In this document: piece by piece, positions 12,061 through 22,939 of the stretch
Layout of the letters: the number at the start of each line of letters is the position of its first letter
How positions within the stretch are numbered: the stretch's first letter is position 1
Origin: Cryptomeria japonica
Taxonomy: Eukaryota > Streptophyta > Pinopsida > Cupressales > Cupressaceae
DNA: 64,000 nt
Assembly: GCF_030272615.1 (NCBI RefSeq)
Contig: NC_081415.1
Coordinates: forward strand, 369,837,667-369,901,666
Reading direction: 5' to 3'
Notes under the pieces: model-generated
What the model saw: the letters and a program-made list of their open reading frames with translations, nothing else
What the model was told of the DNA's origin: nothing
Databases searched by the model: none
Translations under genes and position numbers: made by a program

Positions 12061-14224
12061 ATTTGTGGGTGTATCTCACATGGTCATGTGAGATGGGTAA
12101 ATGGGTGTTTTGTAAACCAAGACACAAAATCAAACATCAAACCTATATTTATTCTATCCCTTCTCTTATCCCACTACACAAGCACTAGGGCCCTAAAATT
12201 GGCCACTACAACATCAAAGGATAAGGTCAAACCCCAATTCTATATCTCCTTGATGGTGCAGGGAAACCTCCCCAAGCCCCGTGGTTGTCCCTGTGTCCTT
12301 AGGAACTCATATAAACATGTGTATGTATGACTAGACTACTCAAAAACTCATATAAACAAGCTTCAAGAGTACAATGTGCTCATACACCCAGACATGCAAT
12401 AGGGTCACTCCTACTGACAAGCTAGCTCCTCCCATAGACACAAACTAATAGAGGTCATGGTAGAGATATGCTAACATATATGGACCCCAGGTGAACTATG
12501 CCCTATCCATAATTATTTTCTCTAGAGTTCATCCCCACCCAATGGAGAATCGATGAGATTTCCTATCCAGACAGATGTAGCCTCTAATAAGTCCTATAAA
12601 AACTGATGGTAGTGGTGCACATGATGCCACCATCTTGATACACTTGACTATCCATCACCTAATATATAACTAATCATCCCCAAATTCCTAATGTAGAGCA
12701 TCAACAACATCACCTTGATCATACACTACCTGCTCCCTCAGAATCAGAATTTGTAAGACATGCCAAACATCCACTAGAATCACTAACATCTCTCCAATTA
12801 GTAAATGAAATAAGTTGTTCTTGTTGTGCAACATCTTTGGTAATTCTATTAGCATACACAAGTTAGTCCTCATCTTAGGCATAAATGTAGTGCACCATAT
12901 ACCTACAACACTAAGGTAATTGTGATTGATATCTAATAGCTTTAGTCATAGACACTATGTGGGAGGATATCTCTCCCATGACATCACCACAAGTAGATCA
13001 GCCTGCACTCACAACAATCACTACATTTGTTAATCAAACACTTTATCAAACCTAATCAACTAGTCAACCTTGGTCAACTACCCAATTTTAGTAATTTTCA
13101 TCCAATACGCAACTTTAGACCTTAGAAATGTAGTTTCATTAAACACAAACATATGATCAACAAAAATGCGGCAGCAACCTACATATGCATAGTTTATTAT
13201 TGAATACACAATAGAAAACTAAAAATATTTTATTAATAAAAAATTTAACAAAAACAAAAATGGATCAAGACATGATAAAAATGTAATTCTGCATCAAAAA
13301 TGCATCAAGATGCTTAAAAAATGTAAAAACAATATCCCTACATTTTTTCTTAATTAAACTTGTCACCCTATTTATGATGCATTAATTACAAATTGACGAC
13401 GAGAGGGATAGGTAGATATTGAATCTTCATAGCCCTCTGATGTAGAGTATCTACCTTGCCAATTAGAGCAATAAGTAGACTTAAAGTCTTAACTCATGGA
13501 TTCATCATCCATTCTGAGTAGCTATCATTTCCATGAATGAGGTTCATTTACTTTTCAACCCATGGATGTATTACTTGAAATGGGCCTGCACTGTTTATGT
13601 ACTAAGTTTCGGTAAGAGTCACTCTATTCTACTGAAATAAACATGCGGAAATATAACAACTGAATGGCTACAAGAAATCTTAACATTAACATATGACTCT
13701 AAATAAATAAATGCTATCTAAGTTCAAAGCTAACAAAATGGACTACTCTCTCTACTTTGGCTATAGGAACAGTCACATGATTTGGTTCCAGTGGCTGCAA
13801 GAAAATTCAATTGCTAGAACATCTATTGCAGCAAAAGAAAACTTAACTTAACAATTACATAGGAATACTCACCAAGTGGCCTCCCTTGGATGAGTGTATC
13901 TAGATCTCAAAATAATTCTATATGCTCAGAATAAAATAGTCTTTATTCATCATGTCCAAAAGTTGATAAAACACATAAAATAAGAGAAATACTTCTAACT
14001 CTGAAAACATTGTCTTTGTCTAACCTTTGCGAAGAGGTGCAAATCTTTATTTATAAGAAAGTTATAACAAACTTTCAACTACTTGAATCATGCCCATGAA
14101 ACTAGGTAGAAACATTTATAACAACAAGAAGAATAATTCAACCACAAAGATCGTGGGACTTCATTATCACGCAACCAAGAATATAGCGTGATGGTTTTTA
14201 CTAGATCAATGCTTGCTAAAGACA
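12061..14224. other. no gene seen
   Basis: AT-rich sequence with short open frames only. I see no LTR, no tandem array and no RNA gene signal. The base composition is similar to 10156-11390. Confidence 0.45.
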
Positions 14225-14274
14225 CTCATAAATAGGTTTGGTATCGCCTCTCATAAATAGGTTTGGTATCGCCT
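14225..14274. repeat. 25-bp direct duplication
   Basis: Two perfect copies of a 25-bp unit (CTCATAAATAGGTTTGG plus 8 bases) lie at 14225-14249 and 14250-14274. They fall within a 60-codon minus-strand open frame (14216-14398, starts MVHCVQQENHAMQT) of unknown value, where the duplication gives a repeated peptide phrase only out of frame because 25 is not a multiple of three. Confidence 0.85.
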
Positions 14275-14378
14275 CTCTATTCCTGTACCGCTTCACTTGA
14301 ACACCATCTTCTTCACTATCTTTAATGCTCTCAATTTCCTCTAATATTCTCTTAACTGTTTGCATGGCATGATTCTCT

Positions 14379-15996
14379 TGTTGGACACAATGCACCACTG
14401 AGAGGGGTGTGAATGAGTGGTTCTCAATCTTTTCCCTTCAACTATCCTATGAGAGTATACTGGTTCACAGATCTAACACAATACAGACTTACCAGTTAGT
14501 GGGGAAACTAATCACAAATGCAATCACATACAAAGGGACATCACATAACACTAGCATGTACAAGGAAAACCCAAGATGGGAAAAGCCTCGGTGAGCAATG
14601 CTGCTAGACAATACTGCTCTAATCCAGCCTCATAATGAAATCTTCTGATTAAAATGTTTAGGGAAGCAACCCAAGGAGCACCAACCCCTGATAGTTTAGG
14701 GCACCAACCCAAGGAGCACCAACCCCTGATAGTTTAGGGAACCAAACCAAGGAGCACCAACCCCTAACTGATTTATGGGCTATAATCCAAAGGAGCTACA
14801 ACTCTTGCTAGCTTATGGGCACCATTCCAAAGGAGCTACAACCCAGTGATCACAATACATTATATTCAAATACAAAGGTAGTAATCTAGTTACAAGTGAA
14901 TTTTGTAACCTCTCAATACAATCCTTCCTGTTGGTAAGGTACCTCCTTTGCCTTACCAGATCTCTACTTACTCTAACTGAATCTTTAGCAACTTAGCAAC
15001 TATCTTGCTGGATCTACTCTATCACTCTATTCTCTCTTCTTCTCACTGTTGTTGCTTACCGATTTCTTCTTCACTCCGCACACTGCCTCTTCTCTTCCGG
15101 TTTACCTCTATCTTGTGCACAACTATCTGTCACTATCGATTCTCTACCATTCCTTCTTACTTGAGTGGGTTCCTCTAGTTCTTCATTCAACTTGCATTCA
15201 CTCTCTACCCCCTTCTCACCGGTAGCCTTGACCTTACCGGATAAACCCTCTTACTAGTTCTTCTTCTAATACTCAGACACTTAAGATTTTACCCAAACTG
15301 ACTTAGACTGATTTCATTACTCACAGAGGTATACCAACACTCTATCTTGCATAGTCTTCTCATGCAACATCATTCAATCAGCACTACTCATTGATTTTGG
15401 CTTGCGTATATATAAACAAGTTTTCCCGCCAAAAAAAAAATTTAAACTTCAATCGGCTAGGGTTTCTTCCATAGATCAAATCTTCATCAAATCTGATCCA
15501 ATCTACCTTGGATCAATCACCTGCATTGGAGGAATGCATCTATACGCATTTTCCATCATCCAATGCATATTTGCTAAAAATAGAAAATCTAACCCTATTC
15601 TTCAGCCTTGAAATCAGTCGACACATTTATGATCCTAAGGTTTCCTTCTCGAGGACAATTTGTAGTCAGATATTATGCATCGATTATGGCACCAACAAAT
15701 CTCAGATCTTCCTCCGTCATTCATCTTTCATTGAGCCACAAACTTTGCAACTCCCCCATGATTGTCAAAGTCAACATTTAATGTCGACTAATCATAACTA
15801 CCTCTCTGACACTAGACATCACTGACCTCTGCATGTTCACAACCACAACTCTGCGTGGCATCACATTCTCATGCATCCAATCTCACTGACATAGAGTCAG
15901 CTCATGCTTGCACATCCAAATTTTTTTTACTGGAATAAATCCTTACCGGTTTGCTTGTACCGGCACAAACCTTGCCGGTAAACCTTCATGCCAACA
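14379..15996 (-). repeat. copia-type LTR, probably minus orientation
   Basis: It is bounded by TGTTGG at 14379 and CCAACA at 15996, giving perfect 6-bp inverted ends. Features shared with the two other copia LTR families here are the start TGTTGGCAT on the minus strand, the G-run GAGAGGGGTGTGAATGA near 14400, and the phrase AACCCAAGATGGGAAAAGCC near 14565 (compare 28033 and 37150). No PBS or polypurine tract sits next to it and 5-bp flanks do not match, so I cannot say whether it is solo or part of a cut element. Confidence 0.55.
14673..14870. repeat. 38-41 bp degenerate tandem array in LTR
   Basis: Units begin AAGGAGC(A/T) at 14673, 14711, 14749, 14790 and 14830, spaced 38, 38, 41 and 40 bp. 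The first two are nearly identical; later ones diverge. A similar period recurs in the LTR of copia copy 3. Confidence 0.8.
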
Positions 15997-16681
15997 CCAA
16001 CTTAATCTTGCTGGTGTAACACATCAGCCGGACATCAACCATGTCATTCCTCAACAACCATCAAGATAAACTCCACATGTGTAACTTCATATGATGAAGG
16101 TCTTTCACTTCTTTACAATCAGCTCACTAAATTGCATACCGCTATCCTTGTTTACCGGTAACTACCTAGATGACTTAATTTTATCATCCTTCATTAGATT
16201 TACAGCAGTGGAAATACAACACACCTTCTTTATTCTGATAACTCTATTTTGTGTGCAGCTACAAGCATAGCATCATTTGTCCAATTCATCTCATAGCCAG
16301 TTTGCCATAGTGGAAAATTCCTTCACTTCAAATCTTCCTTCACCATCTTGGTAACACACCATGTCTTCACATGCTTATCTGGTGTGTATCTCTGATCACA
16401 CTCTTTGGAGGCTTAACTGATCTTAGACTCTAGAAGCATTCTCATCTTCTGCTTGGTCTTCTGGTCTGTTCATTCACTCACCTTCCTATCTCAAAGAATT
16501 ATTTTGTTGATACAAGTGTGACTTCACCGGGGAGGATACATCTTCAACTAGACATATGTCCTAGTATCTTTCCATATGTCAGCTTTCTCACAGAAGCTTC
16601 ATACTCTATCAACCTATCACATAACCTATGATAACTTCTTCATTCGGTGGGAGTTTTTCTAGTTAACATCATATTAGAAAA
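15997..16681. other. unclassified sequence next to gap
   Basis: Words such as ACCGGTAACTACC and GCCGG resemble copia LTRs in this window, so it may be part of another LTR. No ends, PBS or coding domain are visible. It is separated from copia copy 2 by an N gap and may not truly be adjacent to it. Confidence 0.35.
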
Positions 16682-17181
16682 NNNNNNNNNNNNNNNNNNN
16701 NNNNNNNNNNNNNNNNNNNNNNNNNNNNNNNNNNNNNNNNNNNNNNNNNNNNNNNNNNNNNNNNNNNNNNNNNNNNNNNNNNNNNNNNNNNNNNNNNNNN
16801 NNNNNNNNNNNNNNNNNNNNNNNNNNNNNNNNNNNNNNNNNNNNNNNNNNNNNNNNNNNNNNNNNNNNNNNNNNNNNNNNNNNNNNNNNNNNNNNNNNNN
16901 NNNNNNNNNNNNNNNNNNNNNNNNNNNNNNNNNNNNNNNNNNNNNNNNNNNNNNNNNNNNNNNNNNNNNNNNNNNNNNNNNNNNNNNNNNNNNNNNNNNN
17001 NNNNNNNNNNNNNNNNNNNNNNNNNNNNNNNNNNNNNNNNNNNNNNNNNNNNNNNNNNNNNNNNNNNNNNNNNNNNNNNNNNNNNNNNNNNNNNNNNNNN
17101 NNNNNNNNNNNNNNNNNNNNNNNNNNNNNNNNNNNNNNNNNNNNNNNNNNNNNNNNNNNNNNNNNNNNNNNNNNNNNNNNN
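16682..17181. other. assembly gap (500 N)
   Basis: Exactly 500 N, the usual placeholder for a gap of unknown size. It hides the C-terminal half of copia copy 2 (end of integrase, reverse transcriptase, RNase H) and probably its 3' LTR. Confidence 0.98.
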
Positions 17182-19341
17182 TTGCCTCAAACTTGCTAAT
17201 ATAGTCACCTCTCTTAATAAAACATTTGCTACCAAATATCTTAAAATAACCAACATTAGGTGATCTACCATACCAGTATTCATAAGGAGTCTTGTCCTTA
17301 CCTCTTTTTACCAAAATCTTGTTCATTGTGTAGACAGTTGTGCTGACAACTTCTCGCCAAAAGGTTTTTGCTACACCTCCTTGTATCAACATTGTCCTAG
17401 CAGCTTCAACAACTAACTGGTTTTTTCTCTCTGCAATACCATTTTGTTGTGGTGTCCTTGGTGTAGAAAGTTATCGTTTGATACCATTCTCTTCACAATA
17501 TCTAGTGAATTCCTCAGAAGTGAATTCTTCGCCTTGATCTATCCTCGGGCACTTTATCTTCTTTCCACTCTCCTTTTCAGCTAAGGCCCTAAATGCCTTG
17601 AACTTACCAAATGCCTCTATTTTATCCTTCAAGAATGTGACCCACATCATCCTTGAGCAATCATCAGTGAAGATCATGAAATATCTATCACCTTGAATAC
17701 TTTTAGTCCTTATTGGTCCACAGAGGTTTGTATGAACCAAATCTAACAGATGTTCTGATGAAAAAGACTTGCTCTTGAAAGTTGAGGATGTCATCTTTCC
17801 CAATTGACATTCCTTATATAGAGCATTAACCGGTTTGTCCAATTGAGGTAAACCTCTCACTATCTTTGACTTACTCACTTTAACAATGTTATCAAAATTC
17901 AAATGATGAAATCTCCTATACCAAAGCCAACTTTCATCTACTTTAGTAATTAAACAGCTGCTAACTTTAGGATTCAAGTGAAACAAGTTACCTTTAGTCT
18001 GCTTGCCAATTGCAATCAGTTCACCTTTCCTCCCATAGATTTTGCACATGCCATTTTTAAACTCCAATGGATATCCTCTGTCATTGAGTTGGGCAACACT
18101 CAATAAATTGTGCTTTAGACCTTCAACCCAATAGACATCATCTGCACTGCTCTTTCCATTAAGAGAAATAGTTCCCTTACCTTTAACCATGCAGGGTGAG
18201 TCGTTACCAAATCTTACAACTCTGCCATCAAATTCCTTCAAAGAAATAAATTTGCTCCAGTCACCGGTCATTAGATGTGAACAATCACTAATAATGATCC
18301 AATCATCAGAATTATCCATTCGTGAAACTAAAGATTTATGATTAGATGTTTCTTCTTTAATGGCTACAAACATAATGTCTTCATTAGCATCACCATCAGA
18401 TTCCTCATTAGTGATACCACCATCAACTCCAATAAGACAATCTCTTTTTCCTTTTCCCTTGTACTTCTTGAATTTGTCTCGCTTGTGCTCATTGTCACCA
18501 TTAGGACAGTTAGCAGCTATGTGTCCAATCTTGTTGCATGCAAAGCATTTCAAAGCTAATTTACCTCTATATTTGTCGGTACCTCTGGGAAACTGCTTGG
18601 CCAACATTGCTTCAATCTCAACCAAATTGTCTTCATCATCAACTACTATGTTGGATCTAAATTCATAACTATGATTGACATCTCTACTTTTTCTCATAGA
18701 TGGGTTAGAAATAGAAGCTCTAAATGTTGATTCAGATTTTTGAATACTACCATCATAACCATTTAATTCAAAAGTAGTAAGCTTACCAATGATGGAGTCA
18801 AGGGTTATCTTGGTTTTGTCAATAGATTTCAACTTTTGAATGGCTGTAACTCGGATAGAGTAGACCAATAGCAGGGTTCTCAATACCTTACTAACCACTA
18901 TGGCATCATCCATTTTACCACTAGCACTCTTGATCTCACAAACTATCTATTTTATCCTCTGACCATACTGTTGGATATTCTCACCTTCATCCATCCGCAT
19001 GTCATCAAACTTCCCTCTTACACTCTCTTCCTTGGAAGTCTTCACATGTTCATCACTGCTATAAATCTCTTCAAGTTTCTTCCACGCCTCATGTGCAGTC
19101 TCTAGACCATGAACATCAACATATTCAGCATCAGATAAAGAACTAATAATAGCCTCCAGTGCTTGATTGTTTTATTGTTGCTCTTTCTTCTGATCATCAG
19201 TCATAATCCCAATAGGTGCAACATATTGAGTATTAACATGTTTCCAGTATTGATTTCCAGGACTCTTGATATAAATTTTCATTTTGTCACTCCATATCCT
19301 ATAGTTCTCTTTATTAAACTTCGGACCTTCCTTCTTCATCA
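17182..19341 (-). pseudogene. copia gag-pol, 5' half
   Basis: The gag starts near 19341 (MMKKEGPKFNKENYRIW), and runs through ETAHEAWKKLEEIYSS to a CCHC zinc knuckle CFACNKIGHIAANC near 18500-18545, about residue 124 of the long open frame that begins at 18913. The protease site reads WIIISDCSH, so the usual Asp-Ser-Gly is lost. GAG-pre-integrase (WLWYRRFHHLNF) and integrase core follow; the first catalytic Asp in the VHTDLCGP context is Asn (VHTNLCGP). Stops interrupt gag at two places and integrase at 17471. The frame 18913-17471 otherwise runs 480 codons. The part past YISKFEA (17182) is in the gap. Confidence 0.85.
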
Positions 19342-19395
19342 TGATCTACAAAATCTTTACCTCAAGTTGTTAGGCTTAGACCTTAGAGGAACTGA

Positions 19396-19410
19396 GATGC
19401 TCTGATACCA
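19396..19410 (-). other. primer binding site, initiator tRNA-Met
   Basis: The minus strand reads TGGTATCAGAGCATC starting at 19410, a perfect match to the common plant copia PBS. It lies two bases inside the LTR end at 19413. Confidence 0.9.
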
Positions 19411-19412
19411 AT

Positions 19413-19624
19413 TGATGGTATGATGAAAGAATAAGGATCCGGTCAACTACCGAGAGGGGGGGTGAATCAATAGATAGAAAAACTGATAAAACTTCACCAA
19501 TCTAAAAATCAAACTCTCAAGGTAAACTTAGAACTATCAATGCAATATCACTGTCAAGATAAAAACTATCAAGCTAAACTGGTTGACTGTTACAACAGAT
19601 AACAGTAATCAACTTGTAACATAC
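19413..19624 (-). repeat. copia copy 2 5' LTR, inner part
   Basis: Begins TGATGGTATGATG next to the PBS and contains the G-run GAGAGGGGGGGTGAATC that is typical of copia LTR ends in this window. It stops at the element F insertion; its continuation is at 27874. The last five bases (19620-19624, catac) are the target duplication. Confidence 0.85.
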
Positions 19625-20049
19625 TGTGTAGGGGAAAAAGCGAGACTAGGTTAACATGCCCTAATCCTACCTTTTGACACACATTACGGAATACGAAAGA
19701 GCCTAGAGATATCGCACAATTGGCTACTTCTTTTTGTGAAAGAGAGAGCCACGGGATATCTATTAGGATTTCTATTCCTTTGTTGAAATTGGAAGATTAA
19801 ATGATGCAAGTTCAATCCCTAACCCCAAAGTGCAAGTATGAACTAATAACAAGATTGCAGAATTGAACTTAAACAATGGAAAGCTGTAAATACAAGGATG
19901 AAATAAGAATGCAGGTGCGTACTCGGAGTTAAAATCTGATTGAAAATGTTCGGGACAGGGGCGCGGGCGCCACTGTCCTGATTCTGCCCCTAAAACTGCT
20001 CCGAAAACTGTTGTTTTTGCACTTTGGAAAAAGCTGTCAAAAATGCTGA

Positions 20050-20190
20050 AAATGCTGTCGGACCAGGGCGCCGAGCACCCCTGTCCCAGGGACCAGAGCG
20101 CCCAGTAGGGACCAGGGCGCCCAGAAGGGACCAGGGCGCCCAGCGCCCCTGTCCTGGCAGGACTAGGGCGCCCCACGCCCCTGTCCTGGT
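20050..20190. repeat. GC-rich GGGCGCC array and hairpin in F LTR
   Basis: About five imperfect units of the kind GGACCAGGGCGCCC, each with the palindrome GGCGCC, stand out against AT-rich surroundings. The right LTR copy (about 26615-26735) has one unit fewer. At 20931-20960 (and 27474-27503) a separate inverted repeat GGGACCATG...CATGGTCCC with a 12-base loop again contains GGGCGCC. Confidence 0.8.
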
Positions 20191-20308
20191 CTTTTTCTCT
20201 GAAATTTGGTGGGAAGGTCGGTCTCAGTCTGCTTCTCCCGGATCTGCAACCTGCGGCGTCGTCTGAGTCCCGAAACCTGCACTTATATCTGAAAAGGTGT
20301 TTGGGCGG

Positions 20309-20316
20309 CTATATAG
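20309..20316 (-). promoter_or_regulatory. TATA box candidate in element F LTR
   Basis: CTATATAG lies about 1.0 kb into the LTR read on the minus strand, and is conserved in the other LTR at 26852-26859. The motif is palindromic, so strand is assigned from the ORF direction. Confidence 0.4.
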
Positions 20317-21325
20317 GGTTTTGCCTTAGTCAAACCCCCGCTTCGGTGATTTCCACCTCCACGAATAGCCAAGTTGTATTGTAAAATGTATTGTGTGTGC
20401 AGACCTAGTGTGTGTGCAAGGTCCTTAAATGCAAGAAAGCAAACTAGAGCAACCTAGAAAGTAAACCCTAATTGCTTGTAAATGATAATGTAAATGCTCT
20501 AAATCAAGATGCAAAGTGATCTAAAGCATGAATAAAGGATATATTGAAGCTTATGCAAAGACATGAAAACAACATGAAATCATACCCAACCCTCAAGGGA
20601 GGAGAACAAGCCAATCTTCAGTCGGTAATTTCCTATTGTTCTTCAATGTCTTCCAAGCCCTAAGTGGATGAATGAATTTGATAAGTGCTTGATAGAGGAA
20701 TGTTGAATGTTGTTGAAGTCTTCAAAGATCTGCTCTTCCACTGCATAGAAGGTCCTTGAAAGCCAAAAATCCGATCCTTTCAAATGAAGAAAGAGAGCTC
20801 TTATGTATGAAACCCTAGGTCTTAATTTTGACTTTTGGCCGACCTAGAGATTGAATATCCTGCCAATTTCTTGGGGTTAAGCTTTATTTTATGATTGGAT
20901 CGTGCTCCCAAAATTTCGGGAAAAATGTCTGGGACCATGTTGCACGGGCGCCATGGTCCCGACAACTTTTCACCAAATTTTTAGGGTCGTCAGATATGAT
21001 GATTTTAGAGAGAATCCCGAAGTTACAGGTGATTTTGAGATGTTTTGACCCCCGAAATCAAGCCCCCAAGTTCAAAATAGGACCTAATTAGGGTTTTTGA
21101 TTAAATGATGTATTGGAAGAATAAAATGAAAGGGGCACACTTTAATGAAAGGGCCCAACTTTATGATATGGGAGATGATAAAATAGGACCTTAGACCTAA
21201 TTAATTTAATTAATTAAGTGCTAAAGGGGAAATGCAATGCAAAATGCAAAATGCGCCAAGGCGGGTGCTAAACTAGGTGTGAAATTGTACCACCCTAGCA
21301 AGTGCGTACAATTTATGACGCTACA

Positions 21326-22939
21326 TTTAGCCCCCACTTTAGCGGTCATATGAACACTACGTGCATATGCAAGCTAAAGTACAGAAAAGTAAACATTATT
21401 TGAAAAAGGATATATCCATAAGTCTGTCGAACGAAGCCCCCAGTGGTATCTGCAGTACACAGTTAGGAACCACACCCTACAAAACACACGTTAGATCACA
21501 AAATCACCTAATGCTTACTAAGGAAGGTGATGCAAATTCGAGGGTAGCTATATGCCCCCCCCTGTTTCGGCTTGCTAATTTTAGTGAGTTGAAACAGGGT
21601 ATCATGTTTACCACTTCGAATTGTTAAAGAATATTGATGACAAATGCTCACAAAAAGATTTGATATGAGATCAAAAACTAATGGAGAATCATTTGGTAAG
21701 AAAGAGGACTATATCTCAATTCCAACACAACAAGGAGTGTGAGGATTCGGGAGTTCTCTAACACAAGATGAAGGATGTAAATGGAAACAAAGTGCAAAGA
21801 GAAGAAAAGAAAGGAAAAAAAAAAGCATGAATACACACATTGGTGATCCATGAGGAGAATAGTGAGAGAGAAAACATGGACTTCTCGCCCCTAGATCTTG
21901 TCTAGGTGATCCATGGGAAAAGGACATGGAAAACTAGCCCCTAGAGTCTGTCTAGGTGATCCATGTAAGGGAGGAGAGTGAGAAAGTCTAGCCTTATGCC
22001 GCTAGTTCCACTCAACCTCGTGCATGTGTGTGTAAGGGAGGTTAGAAGCACCTCATAGGAGTCTATGCCCGAGTGTGCTACAACCTGTATATGTATAGTA
22101 CAAAAAGGTGACATCTCGCTCTAAGAGTCTGTGCTCTGGTTTCGAGAATGACCCATTGCTCAAAAAGTGTAATGTTTATGTCATAAGCAAAGTAGAACAA
22201 GGATACCTACCTTCATCACAAAAGAAGATACCCCAAAAATGCAACAATGTCATAGATCCAAGCAAGAGATTTTTGCACTCTTTAAGCAAGGATGAGATAG
22301 TTGAAAAGGGATATCTTGTAGTATGTGTAAAGGAGATCCTTAGAGGAGAAGAGATCTTTGTACAAAAGACACCTATCCCCAAGAGGAATTGTCTTAGACA
22401 AATATAACATCTTCTAGAATAAGACAAAGAAGAGAATAAGAATGCAATACTTCCTTCTTTTGCGAGTTGAAAGTGATTCTTAATGAAGGATGATGCTCCT
22501 TTTAACCCAATTGGGAGAGTGAATTCATTATAGATGTATTTTACCAAGTGAAAAAGAGGTTGTAGTCAAGGACTTACACTTCTTGTAAGAGAGAATCCTT
22601 GAACAAACAACAACAAATGCGTACGAGGCATAACATCAAGTAATAAAGTCCACACCATCCACAAAATAGGAAAAAGTGGATCCTTAGATAAAAATAAGGA
22701 AAGATCATTGCCTCAATGAGGAGGACTTACACAATCTTCTAGGGAGAGATTTGGACATAAGCAAAAGAAGAGATGTATGAAATCACTCTTGTCCCCATAA
22801 GAACAAGAAAATTAGGCTATTATGTTGCTTCAAAAAAATATGATTGCACTTGAAATTGTACCATCATGAATGACAATGAGCCCCCAGTACATGAGCTACC
22901 AATGTCACATAATGATGAGCAACATAATAGCCATTAATG
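21326..22939 (-). other. 3' untranslated interior of element F
   Basis: Lies between the stop of the ORF and the 3' LTR. It contains a short repeated phrase (CCCCTAGA followed by GTCTAGGTGATCCATG) near 21889 and 21940, and the polypurine tract next to the LTR. Open frames on either strand are short and without domains. Confidence 0.6.

Larger units (their letters stand above)
19625..21325 (-). repeat. 3' LTR of element F
   Basis: It starts TGTGTAGGGG and ends GCTACA on the plus strand, and matches 26187-27868 along its whole length. Compared with the other LTR it has one extra 19-bp unit in a GC-rich array. I counted roughly twenty substitutions between the two, nearly all transitions. Confidence 0.95.

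Noticed and set aside
14379-15996. Solo LTR reading of the 14379-15996 repeat
   Set aside because: The 5-bp flanks (tctct and ccaac) do not match, so a solo LTR with target duplication is not supported.
19772-20266. Pro/Arg-rich open frames in the element F LTR
   Set aside because: They reflect the GGGCGCC array; equivalent frames in the other LTR (26552-26927) differ in length because of the unit difference.
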